Shown: positions 19,953 to 28,874 of the stretch, one piece after another
Position numbering within the stretch: the stretch's first letter is position 1
Layout of the letters: each line of letters begins with the position of its first letter
Assembly (NCBI GenBank): GCA_010909165.1
Contig: VJWM01000044.1
Location: forward strand, 1,612,001-1,676,000
Origin: Anthoceros angustus
Taxonomy: Eukaryota > Streptophyta > Anthocerotopsida > Anthocerotales > Anthocerotaceae
Length of the DNA: 64,000 nt
Direction of reading: 5' to 3'
The notes under the pieces: generated by a model
Databases searched by the model: none
Told to the model about the DNA's origin: nothing
The model's input: only the letters and a program-made list of their open reading frames with translations
Position numbers and translations under genes: made by a program

Positions 19953-20834
19953 ATGGTTCAACCAAGATTACCTTTCAAGGCCTTAAGTTCTGAGAAAATG
20001 GTGAAGTCAAAGAATCTAAGTAAACGTATATTATTGCGGACAAGAAATATTTTGAATGATAATCCAATGAATAATGACAAGTTAAAGAGAGCAAAAAACA
20101 TTTTAAAAGAAAAATCAATGAATAATAACAAGTTAAAGAGATTGATAAAGGAGGTCTTGCGAAAGAAGAAAATTGAAAAAATGTGTCATCATGCAAAAGA
20201 ACAAGTAGCAACATCTACTTTTTTTGCTCAACTTTGTGAGCAAATGCAAACCTTCTCGCAAAACGATCTTCAAGTGTATAAACAAATCGTTGTATATGCG
20301 TTAGGAGACATCAGGGCTTCGGAACAATCACGATACCAATTGGGTCTCACATTGTTGCTGAAGGAAACTCTTCCCTCTATTGAGCAGATCTTGTTGTATG
20401 ACCCTAAATGGGACAATGACAAACTTCAACAAATTGTCTTAGAAGACTTTGGCTGTCATATATTGGCTAGTAATAATATGGGAGAGTTACGTTTTTCTAG
20501 ACCAACAATATTTTACATGCCTCACTGTCCTGAAGATGTTTACGAAGCGACTTTGAGGTTTAATGCACACTTGCTATTGTCAAAACGAGCGATAATTCTT
20601 GGAAACAGTTTGAAAAGATATCGTGACATTTGGTTAAAAGAAAAGTCATATATGAATATTGAGCGCGAAAACCTCTTGAACATTGGCAAGGTTGTAGAAG
20701 AGTATTCCATCCCAATTGGAGACACAACAAACTTAAAGACAGCTTTTAATGCAAACACTATAAGTTGGCATATTTTTTCATCTTCATCAGCTACGTCTCA
20801 AACTAGTGCGGGTGCTGCAAGTAATACATTATGA
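19953..20834 (+). CDS. SRR1-domain protein (293 aa, single coding exon)
   Basis: ORF from ATG 19953 to TGA 20832-20834. Residues ~1-85 are very Lys/Arg/Asn-rich and contain two copies of a ~20-residue unit (RNILNDNPMNNDKLKRAK, then KNILKEKSMNNNKLKRLI). Residues ~105-215 match the SRR1 domain: VVYALGDIRASEQSRYQLGL, ILLYDPKWDNDK, ILEDFG-type GCHIL, and the signature PTIFYMPHCPEDVYEATLRF. In Arabidopsis SRR1 acts in phytochrome B signalling and the circadian clock; the role here is by family only. The gene is AT-rich, unlike the GC-rich genes around it, and has no intron in its coding part, so retroposition or a young duplicate is possible. Confidence 0.82.
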   Translation: MVQPRLPFKALSSEKMVKSKNLSKRILLRTRNILNDNPMNNDKLKRAKNILKEKSMNNNKLKRLIKEVLRKKKIEKMCHHAKEQVATSTFFAQLCEQMQTFSQNDLQVYKQIVVYALGDIRASEQSRYQLGLTLLLKETLPSIEQILLYDPKWDNDKLQQIVLEDFGCHILASNNMGELRFSRPTIFYMPHCPEDVYEATLRFNAHLLLSKRAIILGNSLKRYRDIWLKEKSYMNIERENLLNIGKVVEEYSIPIGDTTNLKTAFNANTISWHIFSSSSATSQTSAGAASNTL

Positions 20835-21128
20835 GAGGAGGAAGAGGAGTTGAAGCAGCATTTTATTGAGTTATTATTATTATTAATAGAGAGTTCAAGT
20901 AGCTGACACAACATATCTGAAAATTTCCATTGTTTTATTATTGGCTGGATAATATGTGATAAGATAACGGATTCAAAATCATCCGTTGCCTGTCCGATAA
21001 ACAGAAGATCAAATAGAAATTGTAAAATATAAATATAAATATAAAATAAAGGTACAAATTTACCTTAATTTCATACGAAAAGATGTCCAGGTACCCGCAC
21101 TCGCACGGCACCGGACGGAGTCCGGGAC

Positions 21129-21287
21129 TTAGCCGTAGAAATCATGTGGCCAGGTGCGGGGCCCGCTGACATTGGTGTACTTCATGGACATGTCTCTCAC
21201 ATTGCCATTAACATCCATGAAGTAGAGATCGTCTATACGGTCCAGCAATTCACCGGCCACCGGCCCGGGGTCATTTGAGCGGGGCAT
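21129..21287 (-). CDS. Small ORF of 52 codons, unknown
   Basis: ATG 21287 to TAA 21129-21131 on the minus strand. The peptide looks protein-like rather than random: GELLDRIDDLYFMDVNG in the middle and YTNVSGPRTWPHDFYG at the end. It has GC-rich codons within AT-rich surroundings. It could be a small secreted or organellar protein, or the last exon of a decayed gene. No family recognised. Confidence 0.4.
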   Translation of the reverse strand: MPRSNDPGPVAGELLDRIDDLYFMDVNGNVRDMSMKYTNVSGPRTWPHDFYG

Positions 21288-21382
21288 TTTTGTCTTTTGG
21301 TTTGTATGTTATTACACTTGTCTTGCTTGAGGTCATAGCAGATGCTTTGGTTCGGTGGTTTTCCCTCTATATCGAAGAAGTC

Positions 21383-21596
21383 CCGGTCTCAACCCATCGA
21401 GTTTGCATTTTGTGTGTCGGACTGTTAAACACATGTTTTACACTTTTACACCCTATGTCTGGACAGGGTAACCCTTGTTGGGTTTGGCGCCGGTCTCAAC
21501 CCATCTAGTTTGCATTTTGTGTGTCGGACTGTTAAACACATGTTTTACACTTTTACACCCTATGTCTGGACAGGGTAACCCTTGTTGGGTTTGGCG
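21383..21596. repeat. Two tandem 107-bp repeats
   Basis: Near-identical units start at 21383 and 21490; both contain CGGTCTCAACCCAT and GTGTCGGACTGTTAAACACA and end GGGTTTGGCG. They differ by only about one base, so the duplication is recent. Confidence 0.9.
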
Positions 21597-21727
21597 TCAC
21601 CCGGGTTGCCCTTGTTGGGTCCCTTGTTGGGTTTGGCGTCACCCGGGTTGCCCTGGCCCTTGTTGGGTCCCTTGTTGGGTTTAGCGTCACCCGGGTTGCC
21701 CTTGTTGGGTCTGGCGTGACCCGGGTT
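21575..21727. repeat. GC-rich minisatellite (~30-45 bp units)
   Basis: Blocks of TTGTTGGGT and TTGGCGTCACCCGGGTTGCC alternate four times with variable spacing, growing out of the end of the 107-bp repeats. Confidence 0.8.
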
Positions 21728-22400
21728 GCCGGTGGCATACAGAGGTATATACATATTCATATGGCAGATTGAGAGGGTATGGACTACATGGTCATGCCCG
21801 CTCTGCACTAGGGAGTCAGCGGACCGGACTAACCACAAACTGAACTTCATTGACCGGGCACGTGCTCTTGACTTTACAGTGTACACTGTACAATGTACAG
21901 TACGTCGTTGTAGAAATTCCTTCTCCTCCTCCTTCAGGCCTTGGAGCCTTCGTGCCGAAGCGTCTTCCGGCGAGAATAGCTTGCAAGGAAGGACAAGACT
22001 GTGATGCAGTGTGGCCGCCTGGATGTGCCGGCGCTTGCACATCACTTCCCTGGTTTGCTTCCCTCACAGGATCACAGCGGAACCATCCAGGTGTGAAGAC
22101 AGTTAAGAGGGAGGAATGGCACGTGCGGCCTTCGACCTTCCGACGTCTTTCCAGGTGAGAATTCGCAGCTGCAGCTCGCGATGCTGCATACCTGCGTCTC
22201 GCCATGTCAAAAGTTTCCTCTCCACGTTCTAACCTCGTTTTTCTCGGCCGCAGAATACGCAAAATCCGCAGAATGTGGGACATGGAGGTGGAAATGGAGA
22301 TCTCATTCAGGACACTCAGGTGAGGAGGCGCCGGACTCACCTTTTGATGCAGCAATGAGTGGCGTGCCGGCTTGCCTCTGCTTCATCTGCTGCTTCCGCG
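21728..22400. other. Upstream region of the PGG-only gene
   Basis: About 670 bp with overlapping chance frames. It contains a perfect short palindrome ACTGTAC-AAT-GTACAGT (21885-21901) with GTAC cores, which are the core of SBP-type and copper-response sites; functional use is unproven. GGTGAGGAG near 22319 could be a 5'UTR splice donor. Confidence 0.35.
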
Positions 22401-23003
22401 ATGCAGACGGGCGACGACCGGAGCCAGGGGTTTTTTGGGTTTTTTGAGTTTTTTGCCAAGTCCCAGCTTAAAACGGTCGACGGCGAGGCGAACAAGCTGC
22501 TGGTGGTGTCCGGCTTGATCATCACGCTCTCATTCGCCGCCGTGCTGCAGCCTCCCGGGGGCATAAATACGGATCCAAGCAACGGCAAGAAGGTCGGATC
22601 GGCAAACCTGCTGATCGTGGAGTCGAACGCTTTCTGGATCTTCTTCGTAGCAAATGGCTGCGCCATGGCGTTTGCTTCTTTCGCTGTCTTCATCTTGGTG
22701 TCGATCCCGGCCAGGACGGATATGCAAGCCTTCGTGATTCGGGGGAGTGGGACAGCGCTCTGCTTTCTATCGATCCAGTGTTCCCTGGCAGCATTTTGTG
22801 CGTCGGTGTGGATTATCGTAGGCAAGGAAAAGGGCAAGGTCATACCCTTCATTGTCGCTGCTTCCTTCCTAAATCTCTGCTTTTTCTTCTTCATCTTCGG
22901 CAGAGCTGTACGCCGGGTGAGAAAGGAGTTCAAGAGCGCCAAAGCAAAGTTCAAGGTTCGCAGACAACGTAAGAGAGCCTGGAGACCAAATTTGCCGGTG
23001 TAG
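22401..23003 (+). CDS. PGG-domain membrane protein without ankyrin repeats (200 aa)
   Basis: Start at ATG 22401 (GCGATGCAG); the frame upstream opens only with GTG. Residues ~20-60 contain EANKLLVVSGLIITLSFAAV followed by LQPPGGIN, the PGG signature that normally closes ankyrin-PGG proteins. Four hydrophobic helices follow, then a Lys/Arg-rich tail ending at TAG 23001-23003. No ankyrin repeat is present in frame or nearby. The family is usually fused to ankyrin repeats, so this is a stand-alone membrane module; it may pair with ankyrin proteins or be the remnant of one. It is transcribed toward the PPR gene whose stop is at 23020, 17 bp away. Confidence 0.75.
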   Translation: MQTGDDRSQGFFGFFEFFAKSQLKTVDGEANKLLVVSGLIITLSFAAVLQPPGGINTDPSNGKKVGSANLLIVESNAFWIFFVANGCAMAFASFAVFILVSIPARTDMQAFVIRGSGTALCFLSIQCSLAAFCASVWIIVGKEKGKVIPFIVAASFLNLCFFFFIFGRAVRRVRKEFKSAKAKFKVRRQRKRAWRPNLPV

Positions 23004-23019
23004 GATGGTTCTTACGGAT

Positions 23020-24622
23020 CTATTGCGGTGACATGTATGGGGACACCTTCTCTTCATTGTTGATTCCTTCAGTCAAGCTGTCGAGTGTATCGTATATTAC
23101 TTTTCTTTCAGTGTGCGTTTTCTCATCCATCACGAAAGAGTGTACCTGACAGTTTATTTCCAGCCAGCTGCGCCCTGGTTTCTTCTGCACTTCGGCTTGC
23201 CGCAGCCTCATTCTTGTGTCCATCTCTTCGTCCCACATTCCACATGCCGCATAGATGTTTGACATCAACACATAAGCAGCCACAGTTGTGTTATCCAGCT
23301 TCAAGATGGACTCAAAAGCCTGCTTTCCTAGCTCCACATTGCTGTGAGTTTGGCAGGCCCCCAAGAGAGACATCCACAATGCTATGTCAGGTGTTGCGGG
23401 CATCTGATGGAGGAAGTCCTCAGCCTCGGACAGATGCCCTGCTCGCCCAAGTAGGTCTACTATGCAAGCATAGTGCTCCAACTCTGGGGCAATACGATAG
23501 TCGTCACACATGGAGCGAAACAGGCAGATGCCCTGCTCCACCAAACCGGCATGGCTGCAGGCAGAAAGCAAACAAACAAATGTCACATTGTTTGGCTGGA
23601 CGCCCCCCTGCTGCATTTGCTCATACAACTGGAGAGCCTCCCAACACCGTCCGTGCTCAGCACATCCTGCGATCATTGTAGTCCAGGCAATCACATCCTT
23701 TTTCGACAATTTGTCGAACACTGCACGGGCATCTTCGATGCTCCCACAACTTGAATACATGTCCATGAGTGAGCTGCCAACTACAACGTCAGCCTCCATT
23801 CCCCTCTCCATAATCTCGGAGTGAATTGTCCTGCCCTGCTCGAGCGATGCTATACTAGAGCATGCTTTCAGGACACTGCAGAACGTCAGCCTGTCTGGTT
23901 CGAGTCCCTGTACAAGCATTTCCTTGAAGAGACGAAGTGCTTCTTGACCATGTCCATGCTGAGCGTATGCTGAAATCATGGCGGTCCATGATACTATGTT
24001 TTTTGATGGTAGCCTGAAAAACACATTCCGCGTGTCTTGAAGGCTCCCACATTTGGCATACATGTCAATAAGGGTGCTTCCAACAAACACATCAGACTCG
24101 TAGCCACTCTCTACTATATGGGCATGGATCAGCTTGCCCTGCTTCAAGCTTGCAGCATTGGTGCAGGCTTTCAGGGCAGCAACAAAGACATGCCCGTTCG
24201 GCTTCGTGCCAGAGTGTTGCACCCGTTGGTACAAACCAATGGCCTCCATGCTTCGCCCATTTCTGCCATGTGCCGAGATGATAGCAGCCCATGCAAAAGC
24301 ATCCGGTGATGATAGTTTGTCGAATGCTTGCTTTGCTTCCATCACGTTCCCAAAAGAAGCAAACATGTGAACCAGCTGGCCACCCACTGACGTGTTTGAC
24401 TCAAGACCATGTTGTTGAATCAGTGCTTGCGCTTGCCTCCCAGCTGCTATATCTTTCTTCTGAGTGCACTCTTGCACTAAAGCTTGTAGGAAGTGGCGAG
24501 AAAGACGCTCTGCCTTCTGATCCCACGGCTCAACAGGCTCAGAGGTCTTCCTGACCTGGCCATTATGTATTAGCCTGAATGAACTTCCAAATGGTGGAAG
24601 AGAACCAAATTTATCTTCACCC
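23020..24622 (-). CDS. PLS-class PPR protein with E domains, no DYW (5' end unresolved)
   Basis: The ~530-residue open frame (stop TAG 23020-23022) contains ordered PPR motifs, for example VFVGSTLIDMYAKCGSLQD, NIVSWTAMISAYAQHGHGQ, DVIAWTTMIAGCAEHGRCWE and VTFVCLLSACSHAGLVEQGI. It ends in E1/E2 modules (AYVLMSNIYAACGMWDE, GRSWLEINCQVHSFV), but the DYW deaminase domain is absent. PPR-E proteins bind organellar RNA and take part in C-to-U editing with a separate DYW partner. No ATG opens the frame: the codon at its limit is GTG and TTTGTGCAG at 24623-24631 looks like a splice acceptor, so a 5' exon is missing from the model. Target RNA unknown. Confidence 0.82.
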
Positions 24623-24729
24623 CTGCACAAAGGAACAGCTGTCTCAAAATATTGCACTTAAATCATATGGAAGGGACATCTACCTTCTCAGTGTAAAAAG
24701 AGAGCTCCAGTACCTTTGCTAATTCTGTT

Positions 24730-25563
24730 TCAGACCTCGCACCTGGAATTTCCAACCATCGCAGTCAGTCTCTTAAGCTCCAGGAGGACTGATTCTGTCC
24801 CACTATGTGTCATGTCTCCAGCGAGGGAAGCATGCACTTCATTGTTGACCGATATCCAGCTACGCCCTGGCACCTTCCTCAGTCCTGCGTCTTGCATCTC
24901 TTTCCTGGTGCTTGCTGCATCATCTTGTTTACCAGCAGCAGTATAGAGGTTTGAGACTAGCACATGAGCTGCACGATTCTTGGGTTCCAGTTTAGGGACG
25001 TTGTGGAAGGCACGCCTTCCTATGTCCAGATTTTTAATAGTTTTACAGGCACCAAGCAGCGACAACCACATCACAGCATCAGGTTGGAAAGGCATATTGT
25101 TACTGATGTGTTCTGCCTGCTGGAGGTGGCCAGCTCGACTGAGCAAACCTGCCATGCCCGCATAGTGCTGAATAGTTGGTTGAATGCCAAAATCCTGGTT
25201 GACGGAATCAAAAAGCTGGTGCCCTTCATCAACTAAACCAGCATGGCAGCAGGCAGCCAGGGCAGAAACAAGCGTGATACCATCAGGTTTGAAACCCTCT
25301 TTCTCCACCTGTCGAAATAGTTCAAGGGCTTCACTGCTGAGGCCACGCTGGACATAGCCTCCTGGATCGAATTTTTTGTATTCCGTCGCAACGCTGCACG
25401 CGCTAATCCCCTGGACTTGCAGGCATGACTTGGTTGTCAATCTGGTTCCTCCAATCCTGCACCCCACGAAACGATCACTGGAGTAAACTCCACCGCTGCT
25501 CCAGCTCTTGCGACAAGACCGCACAAGTACAGACAGCCAAACTGTACATTGTCTCTCTGCCAT
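24730..25563 (-). CDS. PPR-E-type protein, 5'-truncated with a novel N-terminus (277 aa)
   Basis: ATG 25563 to TGA 24730-24732. Residues ~1-70 are not PPR-like (Ser/Arg/Cys-rich, could act as a targeting sequence). From ~72 on, the chain enters a PPR motif halfway (YVQRGLSSEALELFRQ), continues with ITLVSALAACCHAGLVDEG and AGMAGLLSRAGHLQQAEH, and ends in E modules (AHVLVSNLYTAAGKQDDAA, GRSWISVNNEVHASL). Only ~3 PPR units remain, compared with 10 or more in the family. It is either a truncated pseudogene whose frame has stayed open or a short PPR with a new leader. Confidence 0.65.
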   Translation of the reverse strand: MAERQCTVWLSVLVRSCRKSWSSGGVYSSDRFVGCRIGGTRLTTKSCLQVQGISACSVATEYKKFDPGGYVQRGLSSEALELFRQVEKEGFKPDGITLVSALAACCHAGLVDEGHQLFDSVNQDFGIQPTIQHYAGMAGLLSRAGHLQQAEHISNNMPFQPDAVMWLSLLGACKTIKNLDIGRRAFHNVPKLEPKNRAAHVLVSNLYTAAGKQDDAASTRKEMQDAGLRKVPGRSWISVNNEVHASLAGDMTHSGTESVLLELKRLTAMVGNSRCEV

Positions 25564-25920
25564 CTCCCAACGTTCTGTGAACCTGCATATGTAGTCCTTG
25601 GCCAGCCACCGACACCAGAACCGACTGCGTGAATCCTGAACCTACATAAACCTCCCCAGCACATCATACGCCTGATTAATTTAACATGCCGTGACCCCCA
25701 TTACATAGACCTAGGATAAGCCCTAAACGAACGACAGTCTGCCGATACTCCGTTTGCGATACTCTTCACATTGCGACGTCGTTGTTTGGGGAAACAGGTG
25801 ATGCAGCCATGAAGGTGATGGAGGCATGCGGGCCTGCGGGAAACGAGAGCAGACACTGGACTTGTTTTTCTTGACGGGATCTGCATCTCCAGGCGCGCAC
25901 AGTGCACGTTCTGGCGCTCT

Positions 25921-26319
25921 ATGATGGCAGCTCGTATGAAGGAGCTGTTTGCCAAATATGGGAGAGTCGCAGTGGCTGTGCATCTGTCAGTATCCGCGGT
26001 GTCCGTCACGGGGTTCTATGTGGCCATCCAGAGCAAAGTAGATGTGGGACCTGTGCTGGAGAAGATAGGGCTTATCAGCCGGAAGGAAGCACAGAACGTG
26101 TCTGATGCGTCGAAGCCGGATGGCTCCGTGGACGGCGTTGGCGAGACGAGGAGCAGAAAGGAAGGAAGCCCTGCAGCAGCTGCATCAACAGGGGGTGCTT
26201 TGGCTTTGGCTATTTTGTGCAACAAGGCGTTGTTCCCAGTGAGAGTGCCCTTGACTGTAGCTCTCACGCCTCCCATTGCGCGGTTTCTGGCTCGCAGAAG
26301 GCTGTACAAGAGCGTATGA
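25921..26319 (+). CDS. DUF1279 / FAM210-like small membrane protein (132 aa)
   Basis: ATG 25921 to TGA 26317-26319, no intron. The N-terminal half has MKELFAKYGRVAVAVHLSVS, a first hydrophobic helix and DVGPVLEKIG, matching the DUF1279 pattern of FAM210 proteins (mitochondrial or plastid membrane in other organisms). A Ser/Glu-rich linker leads to a second hydrophobic stretch (GGALALAILCNKALFPV) and a basic end (RFLARRRLYKSV). The starts of this gene and the PPR at 25563 are 358 bp apart and divergent. Confidence 0.75.
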   Translation: MMAARMKELFAKYGRVAVAVHLSVSAVSVTGFYVAIQSKVDVGPVLEKIGLISRKEAQNVSDASKPDGSVDGVGETRSRKEGSPAAAASTGGALALAILCNKALFPVRVPLTVALTPPIARFLARRRLYKSV

Positions 26320-26803
26320 AGCGGATGCAACCTACAGTGTTGGAACTAAAAGCCCATGAGCTTGGCAAATTTTGCAGACTGTAAGGAGATTTGCAAAAGG
26401 AAAGTGGCCAGCCATGTTTTTGGTTCTACAGGGAGTCGGAATGATGGATTTTGGGAGCGGCGGACTCGCCGACTCACGCGGAGCCACATCGAGGCATACA
26501 AGTGTTATCTCCTGCTGGGGCTCGGCTTCTTGCGTTGGATAAATTGGAGAGCTATGGAAGCCTAGCCTCCCTTGTCGGATGTAACTTCAGACGAGAACAG
26601 AAGGGCCCATTTGTTCTAAATTTGCTCTCGTCGGACTTGTAGTGACGATGCGGCATGCTGTTCATGTGAATTCCAACTTATTCCGGTTCTCACCAATGAC
26701 TGATGGTTCACATCATCCGAGTATGGAAATTGGAAAGACCTTCGCCTGAGCTTTCCTTGTAGGAACATAACTGTACTCGACTCCTTCACCTTGTTCGGCT
26801 CGT

Positions 26804-28730
26804 TCAGGCGATGTAACTCTTGATCACGCCCATCATCTCGCTACCTGGAAAGCGACCCAGACATCCCCTCGCTGCAGCGGTCTCGCTGAACCTTGTGACT
26901 GAATCTCCAGCTACTGGTATACGAGTTTGTTCGTCCAAATCGTTGAGCTGAGACTGCAAATCTTCAAAATCATTTAGTGGCGCCTCATCCTTTGCTATAG
27001 GTAGGCTGAACGGAGCCAGAGAAGTGGCGAGAACTGTGGACTCCCCTCGAGCTGCAACGAAGTCCTTGAGATGACAGATTGTGAAAGGCACTGGCTCGAA
27101 GCTGTGATCACCGTACTCCACTGGACTTGAGTGGTCTCCAGTTATGGCGATACTGTACTCAAATGTTCCACTCTTCTCAATTTTCCAAAGCATGGCTGCA
27201 AGTTGGGCGACCATTGTGTCCACAGCTTCAAAAGCTTTCACCTTCAAATACAATGCCTTGTCATGGCTGGCATCATCGATGGCCTGAATAACGAATTAAC
27301 AACACAATCGCTCAGCTATCAGTTAGGCATTGCTATACTCACGAAAAATCTGCTCAAGTAGCAACTACGTAGGCCTGCCCAACAGCTGCCTCTCCATCAG
27401 ATTAAGTACCTTGATGTGAAGGAAACCGAAATCATAGCCCTGTGGCCACCCGGGTTTAGTTTCTTCTTCCCCAGGGACCATTATTGAAGGAGGAGATTGG
27501 AGTGGAGCTGACAGTGCTCTAGAAATAGCAGCTGCTTTGGACGTGAGAAGCGTTCTGTAGTCTCCTGTCGCTCCTGGAGCGTGAAGTATGTCAATCCCTA
27601 GAGAAAGACCGAGTCCAGCAATTATCTTGGTGGGAGCAACCATACATGGGCGAAGCCCATGTGTTGCCAGGAAGGTTGGTACCTGGAAGTGGTTGACAAA
27701 CGCTGTTCTTATCTTGAGACCCAATTGAGAAGAATTAAAATCATGAGAAACAGGTAAGGCTGAAGAAGTACCTCTATTCGGATCCCACAGCCACGCAACA
27801 AGACTACGTTAGCTATAGCCTTCCCATTGGAAGCCCTCTCGGCATTTAAAGAATGAGCAGATAGAATTCGTCTAATTTCATCAGAGAGCTCATTGACTAC
27901 TGCCGCAGTGCGTTTTGCTTCAGGAGTGTCATCAAGTGGTGCCACTGAAAGAAGCAAGCGATTGTCCTTCAGCGGGTCGGTCCCACATATGCTTCCGCTC
28001 AAATTCGGACCACTGACCACAACACCACACCTGTGCTCAGTAGCATACCTGCATGGATGAAGTCATCAGTCAGTACCCCATGACACGCATCTCTGCAGCC
28101 ATATCAGGTACCAGCTAGAAAGAGTAGGTCACAGGATGTTCACCATACCTAACTCGAACCTTGCATTCAGGGAAAGATGGAAGTTTCAGCCCGTCCAGAG
28201 CTGCACACAAAACAGGCCCTTCCTCTTCGAAATGTCGATCTGCTCTTCTGCTGGTGACGACTTCGGTGGCGTCATCAATGGTTGCAAAATTGCTCTGTAC
28301 AAAAACAGGCGTAAGTCTCGAATTGAATGGGAGCTCATGTGCATTCCTAGGACGCCTGGTAACCATTGCATCCGTAGAATCTGCATGCCAAATCCGTAAA
28401 TACCTTGAAAGCAATATCACCAGGACACATGGGAATGCCAGCTCCTAGGGACTCAAAAGCTCCCCTTCCCTTGTAGTGCAGCCGCGGATTGTATCCCAAT
28501 AAGGAAAGGTGAGCAGTGTCACTGCCGCAAGCCAGACCGGGTTCCACAGGGTCCATGAGCCCGCTCAGACCGGCAGATGCAATGGCATCCAAGTTCGGAG
28601 TCTTGGCAGTCTCCAGAGGAGTCCTGAATCCCAAAGACGGCACAGAAACGTCTGCAATTCCATCTACAAGTATAAAAGCTACTCGCCTTCGTTTCCCAGC
28701 CTGCGCATTTTCCTCCGCCTGCACCCCCAT
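26804..28730 (-). CDS. apgM: 2,3-bisphosphoglycerate-independent phosphoglycerate mutase, archaeal type (500 aa, 5 exons)
   Basis: Exons 28404-28730, 28149-28294, 27772-28048, 27410-27682 and 26804-27283; phases add to 501 codons. Exon 1 has the metal-binding VAFILVDGIADV and the catalytic-serine segment CGSDTAHLSLLGYNP. The middle carries the iPGM-specific insert domain (CGVVVSGPNLSG; THGLRPCMVAPTKIIAGLG). Exon 5 has SIAITGDHSSPVEYGDHS, the second metal site. The enzyme interconverts 3- and 2-phosphoglycerate in glycolysis/gluconeogenesis. Plants carry this ApgM-like family in addition to the classical iPGM. No obvious transit peptide precedes the domain, so a cytosolic location is likely. 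Confidence 0.9.
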
Positions 28731-28866
28731 GATTACTTGAATCTGGATGAACCTGTCCCCCAGATGGATTTGCGGAGCTCTGCGTGAAACGAAACCTGGA
28801 GCTCAAAGCTGTGAGCACGAGGCTAGCAGATCTGGTCTTCTAAAGCTTTGCACAGGACATCCACCG

Positions 28867-28874
28867 TATTTATA
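28867..28874 (-). promoter_or_regulatory. Putative TATA box of the ApgM gene
   Basis: TATAAATA on the minus strand, 137 bp upstream of the ATG at 28730. This would place transcription start about 105 bp before the ATG. Confidence 0.5.

Noticed and set aside
24623-24729. Possible 5' exon of the left PPR gene between the two PPR genes
   Set aside because: The only ATG there is followed by an in-frame stop and does not join the PPR frame.
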